Below, piece after piece: positions 6,546 through 13,550 of a stretch of 16,340 nucleotides of DNA. Both the position numbers and the translations under genes were made by a program. The first letter of the stretch is position 1. The number at the start of each line of letters is the position of its first letter. The notes beneath the pieces were generated by a model, which was not told where the DNA came from, ran no database searches, and saw only the letters and a list, made by a program, of their open reading frames with translations. The DNA is from Faecalibacterium sp. UBA1819 (GTDB taxonomy: Bacteria > Bacillota > Clostridia > Oscillospirales > Ruminococcaceae), in contig DCEX01000015.1 of NCBI GenBank assembly GCA_002315015.1, positions 1-16,340 of the forward strand, in the 5' to 3' direction.

Positions 6546-7160
6546 ATGAAAGTAGAACAGCACGAACAAGCGCTTTGGGTGGAGCTGGAAACAGAAAAGG
6601 AGATGCGCGTTTACATGCACCCTCTGCGTCAGCGTATTTTAGATTTGCTGGAACGAACCCCGCAGGGAATGAGCGCGAAAAAAGTGGCCGATGCGCTGAA
6701 GATTGCACCGTCGAGTGCAGGCCACCATCTGCGTGCTTTGCAGGAGATTGCTTTGGTGAAAGAAGCCAGAACCGAAAAAATCCATGGGTTTGAGGCGAAA
6801 ATTTATGAGGCGACCCATGCCTCGGTGCATATCACACCCAAAGGAATGAGTTTAACGCCGGGCGAGCGAACGGCGTTTTTGAACCATGAAATCTCCGCAA
6901 AGTCACAGCGTTTTTTGCAGGCGGTGGAGCATACGTTCCAGTCAAGTCCTTTGCCCGAGGCTTCGGCGCAGAAAAGCCCGCATTTCAGCGGCGGCATTTG
7001 CTATTGCACGAAAGAGGAAATGGAGGAATTCACGCAAATGGTGGTGCGCTTTTTTGAAAGCCGCACCCAGCCGAAGGGCGATGTGAACAGGTACGAATAT
7101 TGTTTCTTCCACTTTCCGGTTGAGTGCAGCGAAAAGGATGCGAAGGAGGGGGACACATGA
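6546..7160 (+). CDS. ArsR-type winged-helix regulator
   Basis: A 204-residue regulator. A winged-helix domain lies at about residues 20-95: HPLRQRILDLLERTPQGMSA, then KKVADALKIAPSSAGHHLRA with the recognition helix, then a wing (KEARTEKIHGFEAKIYEAT). The C-terminal half, including SGGICYCTKEEMEEFTQMVV and NRYEYCFFHFPVE, probably binds a ligand or dimerises; four cysteines are present but do not form a recognisable metal site. ATG at 6546 follows GGTGAGG by 8 bases. Its stop overlaps an ATG (ATGA at 7157-7160) that is the natural start of the MFS gene, so the two are translationally coupled. The paired palindromes at its promoter suggest autoregulation and control of efflux, relieved by an unknown ligand. 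Confidence 0.9.
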   Translation: MKVEQHEQALWVELETEKEMRVYMHPLRQRILDLLERTPQGMSAKKVADALKIAPSSAGHHLRALQEIALVKEARTEKIHGFEAKIYEATHASVHITPKGMSLTPGERTAFLNHEISAKSQRFLQAVEHTFQSSPLPEASAQKSPHFSGGICYCTKEEMEEFTQMVVRFFESRTQPKGDVNRYEYCFFHFPVECSEKDAKEGDT

Positions 7161-8439
7161 AACGTTGGATGGGATATTGGATCGTCTTTTTTTGCTTGGT
7201 GTAGGCAATGAGGTGGTTCTGTGCGTCAGCACGCTGATGCTTGCTGCGCGAGCCCTTTCGCTTTCTGATATCGCTTTTGTGATGATGCTGGGATTTGCCG
7301 GAACGACAATATTGGAAGTTCCCAGTGGTGTCATGAGTGACTTGTGGGGAAGGAAGCGTTTATGGATTTTGTCTGTGCTGTGCAGTTTGATGTGGTTAGC
7401 TGCATGTTTTATCGGTACGGTGCCGCTCATTGCAATGGGGGCAGTGATAAACGGAATCGGCGTGGCGCTCCGTTCAGGTACATTAGATGCACTTTATGTC
7501 GAAGAATGGATTGCTTGCTCGGGCAAAGAGCGTATTGCGCGTGCGGGAATGTGGAGTACGCTTTTTACTTATCTTGGTTTTGCTGTTGGTGCACTGGTAA
7601 GCGGGGCACTGCCCAGAGTGTGGAAGGAAACGACCCCCTATACTTTGCACTTGCTGGTTTCGGCTTCTATTTTTTCAATCATGCTGCTTGTGGCATGCAA
7701 AGCGGTGAGGGAGGTTCCTCGTAAACAAACAGAAAAAAGCGGTTCGTTCTTTGGGTCGGTAACACAAATTTACACGCAGCTGAGGCAGGCGATTCACCTA
7801 ACTCGGCAAACACCGCTGCTGTTTCTTATCGCGAGTGCGGCGGTGGTTATGGGCTTTTCTACCGTGGGTGTTGAGCTGTACTGGCAGCCGCGCTTGCAGG
7901 CGCTTTCTCAGCTGGAACAGCTGGCGTGGATGCTTTCTATATGTTCTTTTTTTAGTATGGGAATGCTGGCGGTGTCGGGGATTGGCGCAGTGGCGATTTT
8001 AGAGCGTGTTCACAGCACAGCAGGTAAGGTTGCGGTATACGCAGTTTATCGTTTTACCATGATTGCGGTTATGGTGTGTATGGCCTTTTTGCTGAAGTCG
8101 TGGGTGTTTGCCGCTTTTTATGTGCTGTATTACTTGATTATGGGTGGACAGGATACCGTTGAGGGTGTTCTGCTGCATCAGGTGGTGCCTAATGAACAGC
8201 GCGGAACGGTAATGAGTATACAAAGCCTTGCGCTCCGCTTCGGCGGGATGATTTCCCAGGCGTTGTGCGGAGTGCTTTTGCTGAAAATAGAGCTGATGCA
8301 GGTATGGCTGCTTTTAGCGGTGATGCATGCGGTTGGGTATCTGCTGTGCCTATTGCTGTTTTTAAAAAGAAAAAAGCTCGATATCCGTGAAAATGTGAAA
8401 AAAATGGGAGAAAAGGCGGAAAACTTGACTTGCCCATAG
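7157..8439 (+). CDS. MFS transporter with a probable 1-base frameshift near its start
   Basis: A major facilitator superfamily transporter with about 12 membrane helices. The signature loop between helices 2 and 3 is visible as GVMSDLWGRKR, after LSLSDIAFVMM and EVPS. Family knowledge suggests drug or metabolite export. The best start is ATG at 7157, right behind AAGGAGGGGG and overlapping the regulator's stop. From there the frame reads MKRWMGYWIVFFCLV and stops after 15 codons. Adding one T to the T7 run at 7187-7193 joins it cleanly to the long frame, giving MKRWMGYWIVFFLLGVGNEV and 427 residues. Without it, the long frame could start only at TTG 7165 (424 residues, ribosome site 12 bases away) or at poorly supported codons further upstream. 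The cause could be a real mutation, a phase-variable tract, slippage, or a sequencing error. Confidence 0.85.
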
Positions 8440-8454
8440 TTAGTTTGATAAAAT
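8425..8454 (+). promoter_or_regulatory. Promoter for the G5/3D cell-wall gene, inside the end of the MFS gene
   Basis: -35 TTGACT (8425-8430), an 18-base spacer and an extended -10 TGATAAAAT (8446-8454). The -35 box lies within the last codons of the MFS gene. The transcript would start near 8461. Confidence 0.7.
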
Positions 8455-8511
8455 AACCCTATGAGTGTTTTTTGAAATGAAACAAATGCCACGGGAAACC
8501 ATAGGGTTTTT
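8455..8511 (+). terminator. Probable terminator of the ArsR-MFS operon
   Basis: AACCCTATG (8455-8463) pairs with CATAGGGTT (8500-8508), followed by T's. The stem is 9 bp and the loop 36 bases, which is long for an intrinsic terminator. RNA initiated at the promoter just upstream would begin near 8461 and lose most of the left arm. The hairpin could then form only in read-through RNA from the MFS gene. Confidence 0.5.
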
Positions 8512-8536
8512 CATTGATAACGGAAAGGCGAGTGGA

Positions 8537-9595
8537 ATGACAAAACGCAAAGAACACCTTGTGCGCGCACTGCGGCGTGGATTACCGCGTTTAGCCGCTC
8601 TGCTGTGCTGTGCCGTCAGTGTGAGTGCGGCATTTTTTGTGATGGACAAAAAGTTTCGCATTGTCACCGTAACGGATACAGATTCTCAGCAGGTGCAGCA
8701 TGTTTATGCGGGAACTTCGGATGAAGCCGTTTTGCTGGAGGCTGCGGACTGCACTTTGGGGCAGCATGATGCCGCGGTGCTGGCGGCGCGCAGCGATGGT
8801 GGCGTGCAGCTGAATATTCTGCGTGCCTTTAATGTATCAATTGAGGCCGACGGTGCAGATGGCGGCATTAAAATGTCTCACGGAACAGTGGCACAGGCGC
8901 TGGAAAAGGCCGGCGTGGTGCTTTCCGGGGATGATTATACCGAGCCTTCTTTGGATAGTTTAGTCCAGGAAGGAATGCAGGAGATTGTCGTGCATCGTGT
9001 CACCTATGAAGAACGCACGCAAACGGAGCCCGTTCCTTTTGAAACAGAATATGTCGTGGAAGGCGACCCGGAAACCTCACGCTATGAGCATGATATTTTG
9101 CGCAGCGAAGGGGCGGACGGAGAGCAGCTTGTTACCATTCGTGACCGCTATGTGGACGGTGTTTATGAAAAGAGCGAAGTGGTAAACACTGAAATTACGG
9201 TGGAGCCTACCCCGCAGGTATACGCTAAAGTGTACAATAACATCGTCAGCCCGTTGGAGGCGCCCGAAGGAATTACGGTGAACAGCGAGCATGTGCCGTC
9301 GGAATATTCAACGGTCTATACCATGAAGGCAACAGGCTATTATTCGCCGCGCGGGAAAGGTGCGTCGGGCTTGGGGCTGTACTACGGAACCTTTGCGGTT
9401 GACCCCACGCTGATTCCCTACGGTACGAAGGTTTACATTGTTTCAACCGATGGAAAATTTGTCTACGGCTGGGCGATTGCCACCGATACGGGCGGGTTTA
9501 TCCACAGCAACCGAATGCAGGTAGACTTATTCTATGAAACATACGAGGAAAGCGCGGCAAACGGCGTAAAAGAAGTGTACGTCTATGTGCCGTAA
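8537..9595 (+). CDS. YabE-like G5 and 3D domain cell-wall protein
   Basis: A 352-residue exported or membrane-anchored protein. A basic N terminus is followed by one membrane segment (about residues 18-35). Then come a YabE-type repeat region (about 40-140), a G5 domain (about 152-228, with GDPETSRYEHDILRSEGADG) and a C-terminal 3D domain (about 262-352). The 3D domain shows the three aspartates it is named for: D289 in AVDPTLIPYGT, D317 in TDTGG and D330 in MQVDLF. The family is linked to peptidoglycan turnover; 3D domains resemble MltA-type lytic transglycosylases. ATG at 8537 is chosen: it has a modest GAAAGG site 8-9 bases upstream and gives the right N-in signal anchor. The longer frame from 8465 has no ribosome site and would place extra residues before the anchor. 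Confidence 0.93.
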   Translation: MTKRKEHLVRALRRGLPRLAALLCCAVSVSAAFFVMDKKFRIVTVTDTDSQQVQHVYAGTSDEAVLLEAADCTLGQHDAAVLAARSDGGVQLNILRAFNVSIEADGADGGIKMSHGTVAQALEKAGVVLSGDDYTEPSLDSLVQEGMQEIVVHRVTYEERTQTEPVPFETEYVVEGDPETSRYEHDILRSEGADGEQLVTIRDRYVDGVYEKSEVVNTEITVEPTPQVYAKVYNNIVSPLEAPEGITVNSEHVPSEYSTVYTMKATGYYSPRGKGASGLGLYYGTFAVDPTLIPYGTKVYIVSTDGKFVYGWAIATDTGGFIHSNRMQVDLFYETYEESAANGVKEVYVYVP

Positions 9596-9620
9596 CGCTG
9601 GAAAATCAACAGAATCAAAT

Positions 9621-9663
9621 GAAAACAGGCCGGAAGAAGCAGCGCTTCTTCCGGCCTGTTTTC
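9621..9663. terminator. Bidirectional terminator between the 3D protein and AraC genes
   Basis: A perfect 20-bp stem (9621-9640 with 9644-9663) closes on a 3-base loop and is edged by A4 and T4 tracts. It ends two convergent genes, at 9595 and 9700. Confidence 0.92.
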
Positions 9664-9699
9664 ACAAGCGGCAGAAAAAATATGCCAATGGTAAAGCGG

Positions 9700-10527
9700 T
9701 CAAGTGTACATCATGTCTTCCAGAAGTGCCAGTGTTTCCGGCAAAATCTCTTTTCCGGTGTTGGCGGCGCGAAAGGCGGCAGGGGTCATGCCTGTGTGTT
9801 TTTTAAAGACTTTGCAAAAATAATTTGCCCCGGAAAATCCGCATAAATGAGAAACCATTTCTAAAGAATCATTGCGGTGAGCCAAGAGCGCCTTGGCGGC
9901 TTCCAAACGAATATGATTTAAGTATTGGCCGGGAGGAACTCCCATTGCATCGTGAAAGATACGAACCAAATGGCTTTTGCTCACGCCAAGCCGTGCGCTG
10001 AGGTCGTCAATGCCGTACAAAGACGCAAAGTCTTGCCGCATAATGAAAACGGCTTGTGTCACCAGCGGCGGCAAAGCGGAAGATTCCGGGGTTTCGTCGG
10101 CGCGTGCCAAGGACAACAGCAAACGAAACGAACTTTCGCAAACACGGGTTACTCCCGCGTCACTGCGCACAGCTTGTGCAAGAGAAGCAAGCAGCTGGGC
10201 TGTCAACGGGCAGGAGCCGCCGTCAGACCGCAAAGGCTCCGACAGCTCCGCGGCGGCTTGCTTGGCGCATAGGCCGCTTAAACCGGCACACAAAATATGA
10301 CAATGGGAGGACGGTGTGATGGTGACAGGCGCGGCAAACACCAGCAGCTCCCCGGCGCACAGCGGTGCAACGTGTGCCTCGCCGTGAATTTCATATAAAA
10401 CGGCGCACCGCCCGCTGGAAATTAACGCGACGGAAAAATCGGCCGGCGGCGTTGTGGTAACACCGTCCTGCTCACTGATTTCCAGCAGGTAAGCCGCGTC
10501 GCACAGGACTTGTTTTTGAAACAGCAA
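9700..10527 (-). CDS. AraC family transcriptional regulator
   Basis: A 275-residue regulator with the chosen start. The N-terminal part (about 25-85) has a cupin-like ligand-binding pattern: FSVALISSGRCAVLYEIHGE, then GELLVFAAP. The C-terminal AraC domain (about 157-255) carries two helix-turn-helix units: IDDLSARLGVSKSHLVRIFH (173-192), and SLEMVSHLCGFSGANYFCKV (221-240) leading into FKKHTGMTPAAFR. I chose TTG at 10527, seven bases after GAGGTG; the in-frame region up to 10614 is the promoter itself and cannot be coding. It is divergent from the sugar ABC ATPase gene, and AraC proteins with such sensor domains commonly respond to sugars. That makes control of msmX plausible but unproven. Confidence 0.92.
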   Translation of the reverse strand: MLFQKQVLCDAAYLLEISEQDGVTTTPPADFSVALISSGRCAVLYEIHGEAHVAPLCAGELLVFAAPVTITPSSHCHILCAGLSGLCAKQAAAELSEPLRSDGGSCPLTAQLLASLAQAVRSDAGVTRVCESSFRLLLSLARADETPESSALPPLVTQAVFIMRQDFASLYGIDDLSARLGVSKSHLVRIFHDAMGVPPGQYLNHIRLEAAKALLAHRNDSLEMVSHLCGFSGANYFCKVFKKHTGMTPAAFRAANTGKEILPETLALLEDMMYT

Positions 10528-10584
10528 AAAAACACACCTCAATATCAATATTTTACTATTTTCAAATGGAAAAGAACCTGTTAA

Positions 10585-10619
10585 TATTATATTAAAGCAA
10601 AAAACGCCAGTCAAGGCGT
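10585..10619 (-). promoter_or_regulatory. Overlapping divergent promoters, araC-type gene and msmX
   Basis: For the AraC gene (minus), -35 TTGACT (10609-10614), a 17-base spacer and a perfect -10 TATAAT (10586-10591) are clear. The inverted repeat ACGCC-N6-GGCGT (10604-10619) brackets that -35 box exactly. For msmX (plus), a weaker pair is possible: TTCAAA (10561-10566), 18 bases, and TATTAT (10585-10590). That would overlap the opposite -10 box almost base for base. The minus-strand promoter is well supported; the plus-strand one is tentative. Confidence 0.7.
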
Positions 10620-10649
10620 CAATAAAGTATTAAATGGAGGGTTTTTCCA

Positions 10650-11759
10650 ATGGCAAGTATCAGCCTGCGTCACATCTATAAGATCTACTCCGGCGACGTG
10701 ACCGCCGTTACCGATTTCAACCTGGAAATCGAAGATAAAGAGTTTATCATCTTGGTCGGTCCTTCCGGCTGCGGTAAATCCACCACCCTGCGTATGATCG
10801 CTGGTTTGGAGGAGATCAGCAAAGGTGAGCTGTACATCGGCGACCGTCTGGTAAACGACGTTCCCCCGAAGGATCGCGACATCGCGATGGTGTTCCAGAA
10901 CTACGCTCTGTATCCCCACATGACCGTGTACAAGAACATGGCGTTCGGTTTGGAGCTGCGCAAAACTCCGAAGGACGAAATCGACAAGCGTGTGCGTGAG
11001 GCTGCTCGCGTTCTCGACATCGAGCACTTGCTGGATCGTAAGCCGAAGGCTTTGTCCGGTGGTCAGCGTCAGCGTGTTGCTTTGGGCCGTGCTATGGTTC
11101 GTAACCCGGCTGTATTCTTGCTCGACGAGCCTCTGTCCAACTTGGACGCAAAGCTGCGTACCGCAATGCGCACCGAGATCATCAAGCTGCACCAGAAACT
11201 GGGCACCACCTTCATCTACGTTACCCACGACCAGACCGAGGCTATGACCATGGGCGACCGCATCGTGGTTATGAAAGACGGTATCGTGCAGCAGGTTGAC
11301 ACTCCGCAAAACCTGTACGATTATCCCTGCAACATGTTCGTTGCCGGCTTCATCGGCAGCCCGCAAATGAACTTCCTGGATGCTACTCTGACAAAAGAGG
11401 GCGGCAACTACTATGTTGACCTCGGCGGCGACAAGCTGCTGATCGACCCCAGCAAGGCAAACTCCGAGCTGGATGTTTATGTCGGCAAGGCAATCAAAGC
11501 CGGTATCCGTCCTGAGGACATCAAGGACGACGAGGAGTTCCTGGATCGTCACAAAGATTCTCAGATCACTGCAAACGTTGAAGTGTCCGAGCTGATGGGC
11601 AGCGAGATCTATCTGTACCTGACCTACAAGGGCTACAAGATGACCGCTCGCGTCAACCCGACCAGCACGGCAAAGAACGGCAGCGATGTCAAGGTGGCTA
11701 TCAACACCAAGAAGCTGCACCTGTTCGATCCCGAGACCGAGAAGGCTATCCTCAACTAA
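10650..11759 (+). CDS. msmX: MsmX/UgpC-type sugar ABC transporter ATPase
   Basis: A 369-residue ATP-binding subunit of the CUT1 carbohydrate importer group. Motifs: Walker [10 protein letters not shown] (37-45), Q-loop Q83, signature LSGGQ (135-139), Walker B VFLLDEP (155-161), D-loop SNLD (163-166) and switch H193. A C-terminal OB/TOBE regulatory domain (about 240-369) opens with [10 protein letters not shown], typical of MsmX, MalK and UgpC. No permease or binding-protein gene is adjacent. It therefore resembles the multitask ATPases of Firmicutes that energise several sugar importers encoded elsewhere. ATG at 10650 follows GGAGGG by 8 bases. Codon use is strongly skewed to a preferred set, unlike neighbouring genes, which suggests high expression. 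The gene ends in two stacked hairpins. Confidence 0.97.
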   Translation: MASISLRHIYKIYSGDVTAVTDFNLEIEDKEFIILVGPSGCGKSTTLRMIAGLEEISKGELYIGDRLVNDVPPKDRDIAMVFQNYALYPHMTVYKNMAFGLELRKTPKDEIDKRVREAARVLDIEHLLDRKPKALSGGQRQRVALGRAMVRNPAVFLLDEPLSNLDAKLRTAMRTEIIKLHQKLGTTFIYVTHDQTEAMTMGDRIVVMKDGIVQQVDTPQNLYDYPCNMFVAGFIGSPQMNFLDATLTKEGGNYYVDLGGDKLLIDPSKANSELDVYVGKAIKAGIRPEDIKDDEEFLDRHKDSQITANVEVSELMGSEIYLYLTYKGYKMTARVNPTSTAKNGSDVKVAINTKKLHLFDPETEKAILN

Positions 11760-11770
11760 GAATTTTCAAA

Positions 11771-11807
11771 GAGGCCGTGCGCAAAACAGCGTGCGGCCTC
11801 AGCTTTT
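11771..11807 (+). terminator. First terminator after msmX
   Basis: GAGGCCG (11771-11777) pairs with CGGCCTC (11794-11800), extended inward by wobble and GC pairs, and T5 follows at 11804-11808. It lies 11 bases past the stop codon. Confidence 0.85.
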
Positions 11808-11812
11808 TGTTC

Positions 11813-11843
11813 GTATCCCCCGGCTGTGCCGGGGGATACTTGT
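11813..11843 (+). terminator. Second, tandem hairpin after msmX
   Basis: A perfect 12-bp GC-rich stem (11813-11824 with 11828-11839) closes on a TGT loop and is followed by TTGTTTATT. It lies 13 bases after the first terminator and 26 bases before the ribosome site-start region of the next gene. It may be a backup terminator or a 5' structure of that gene. Confidence 0.7.
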
Positions 11844-11869
11844 TTATTGCGAGACACAAAGGAGACAGC

Positions 11870-12196
11870 ATGATAGGAAAGATAGTCACGGTAACGGTGG
11901 ACAGGCCAAAGGGCAGCGTCCACCCGGTATATCAAGATCTGATTTATCCGCTGAATTATGGCTTTGTGGAAGGTGTGATGGCGCCGGATGGCGAGTGGCA
12001 GGACGCCTACTTGATGGGTGTGGATGCTCCTGCGAAAGAGTTTACAGGATGTGTGATTGCGATTATAAAACGGCTGGACGATGCAGAAGAAAAATGGGTC
12101 GTCGCCCCGCCCGGCGTTACCTTTTCCAAACAGGAAATTGAAAGGCAAACGCACTTTCAAGAACAGTATTTTCAGTGTGAAATTTTGTGCGAATGA
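11870..12196 (+). CDS. Small inorganic pyrophosphatase-like protein
   Basis: A 108-residue protein. It matches my recollection of a short Clostridia family annotated as inorganic pyrophosphatase: it begins MIGKIVTVTVDRPKGSVHP, then YPLNYGFVEG, then APDGEWQDAYLMGVD. That last stretch resembles the D-x-D-x-x-D metal-binding signature of family I enzymes, but in a reduced form. The canonical family I enzyme is about 160-180 residues, so this is a truncated or divergent relative, and hydrolysis of pyrophosphate is unproven. The C-terminal part EEKWVVAPPGVTFSKQEI is also characteristic of this short family. ATG at 11870 follows AAGGAG. It lies downstream of two terminators, with no obvious promoter of its own, and a 152-base gap precedes the next gene. 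Confidence 0.72.
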   Translation: MIGKIVTVTVDRPKGSVHPVYQDLIYPLNYGFVEGVMAPDGEWQDAYLMGVDAPAKEFTGCVIAIIKRLDDAEEKWVVAPPGVTFSKQEIERQTHFQEQYFQCEILCE

Positions 12197-12241
12197 TAAT
12201 AAAATGAAAATATGGCGCAAAGTGTTTGAGAGGAGGCGTAG

Positions 12242-12270
12242 TTGCAGTACCGGAAAGAATGTACTATAAT
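12242..12270 (+). promoter_or_regulatory. Promoter of the SGNH-acyltransferase operon
   Basis: -35 TTGCAG (12242-12247), a 17-base spacer and a perfect -10 TATAAT (12265-12270). The transcript would start near 12277 and have a leader of about 70 bases. The leader includes a short GTGCA/TGCAC hairpin (12302-12315) followed by a T-containing stretch. A strong Shine-Dalgarno-like GAGAGGAGG at 12229-12237, upstream of the promoter, has no long reading frame behind it. Confidence 0.65.
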
Positions 12271-12348
12271 GATGTCACAGAGCACAGAAAAATAAAAATT
12301 CGTGCATTTTTGCACCGGATTTTTGATAGGATAACAGGAGGAATGCTT

Positions 12349-13518
12349 ATGGCTCGTCATGTATGCACCTTTGCGGTTGCGCACACGGACATCTCTGCGC
12401 AGCCGTTCAGCAATGCGGGACGAACGGTACGCATTTTGATTCCGAATAATTTATATGGGCAAGCGCTTTATGCCAAGTTCAGCAATTATTTTTCCAAGCG
12501 CCCGGTTTGGATTGAACATGCAAGCGTGGCGCTGGCCGATGAAGCGGGAAATTTGATTCCCGAAAGCATTTGTACGCTCACTGTGGGCGGTGATACCAGC
12601 TTTGCAATTGTACCGGAACGCGACGTGTTTTCCGATCGGATTCCTTTTGCTGCGGCTCCCGGCCAAACGATTGCGGTCAGCCTATACTACCCTTCTTCGG
12701 AGAAGCCGACCAGCGGGAATTTTGTGGGAACCTTTGCCGTGAGAAGTACGCGCGGCGACTATACCACCACGCCTGAAATGCCCAAAGCAAAGCTGCTGAG
12801 CAATTTATCCAAAACCGTTCTTACATGGGATATGACGAACGCAGTGACCACGCTTTCCGCCGTGGTGTTGGAACAGGATGAGCAGACGCCTGCGCCTCGG
12901 ATTGTGGCCACCTTTGGCGATTCCATTATGCAGCAGGGGGCATGGGTAACGCCATTTACGCAGGCATTGTATGAAAAATATCCCGGAGAGATTGCGGTGT
13001 GCAACTTGGGGATTGGCGGAAATCGCCTGCTGCACGATTCCCCGTCATCGGTAAAAGGAATTTACGGCATTGCCGGAGCCGAGCGTTTTTCTTATGATGT
13101 GCTTCCGCTGCAAGGTTTGACGCATGTCATTTTTGGATTGGGAACAAACGACTTGGGGCTGCCCGGAAAAGACGGAACGCCCATGGAGGAGCTGCTCATC
13201 CCCAGCGAATACGAAGCAGCGGTGAAAGAATTGGGGCAGAAGCTTCGAGAGCGCGGTGTAAAGGTATATGGAGCACTGATGCTGCCGCGTGAGCTCAACG
13301 CGGTTTATACTTCTATGCGTGAACGAATCCGCCGTTATTTAAACCAGTGGATGGAGGATAGCGGTGTTTTTGATGCTATTTTAGACTTTGAATCGGCCGT
13401 GGCGGACCCTTCCGGTGCAGGTATGAAAAAAGAATTTTTCCTGCCGGATGGCTTGCACCCGAATAAGCAAGGCGGCCTTGCCATTGCACAAAGCATTGAT
13501 TTGTCTTTGTTTGAATAA
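12349..13518 (+). CDS. SGNH/GDSL-family esterase
   Basis: A 389-residue hydrolase of the SGNH superfamily. The catalytic blocks are in order: TFGDSIMQQG with nucleophile S192 (block I), GIGGNR with the oxyanion glycine (block II, about 221-226), GTNDLG with N267 (block III) and DGLHPN with D367 and H370 (block V). About 180 residues precede block I and look like a beta-rich accessory domain (RTVRILIPNN, WIEHASVALADEAGN). No signal peptide is visible, so the enzyme is probably cytoplasmic. ATG at 12349 follows AGGAGG by 7 bases; the preceding in-frame ATG at 12343 is too close to that site. It is the first gene of an operon with an acyltransferase (32 bases on) and a membrane protein, so removal or transfer of an acyl group is the likely job. 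Confidence 0.92.
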   Translation: MARHVCTFAVAHTDISAQPFSNAGRTVRILIPNNLYGQALYAKFSNYFSKRPVWIEHASVALADEAGNLIPESICTLTVGGDTSFAIVPERDVFSDRIPFAAAPGQTIAVSLYYPSSEKPTSGNFVGTFAVRSTRGDYTTTPEMPKAKLLSNLSKTVLTWDMTNAVTTLSAVVLEQDEQTPAPRIVATFGDSIMQQGAWVTPFTQALYEKYPGEIAVCNLGIGGNRLLHDSPSSVKGIYGIAGAERFSYDVLPLQGLTHVIFGLGTNDLGLPGKDGTPMEELLIPSEYEAAVKELGQKLRERGVKVYGALMLPRELNAVYTSMRERIRRYLNQWMEDSGVFDAILDFESAVADPSGAGMKKEFFLPDGLHPNKQGGLAIAQSIDLSLFE

Positions 13519-13550
13519 AATGCCGAAAGACGAAGGGAGGTTTTTGGCGT

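Noticed and set aside
8461..8536. Possible riboswitch in the leader of the G5/3D gene
   Set aside because: 3D and other cell-wall genes can be preceded by c-di-AMP riboswitches, but the leader is too short and lacks that consensus.
10611..11720. Long minus-strand reading frame of 369 codons opposite msmX
   Set aside because: It lies almost wholly on the opposite strand of a gene with complete ABC ATPase motifs. Strong codon bias in msmX removes stops in the antisense frame. No domain or ribosome site was seen.
12242..12295. 17-residue peptide starting with TTG behind a strong GAGAGGAGG
   Set aside because: The start codon lies in the -35 box of the downstream promoter, and there is no independent coding evidence. 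It may be chance or a remnant.
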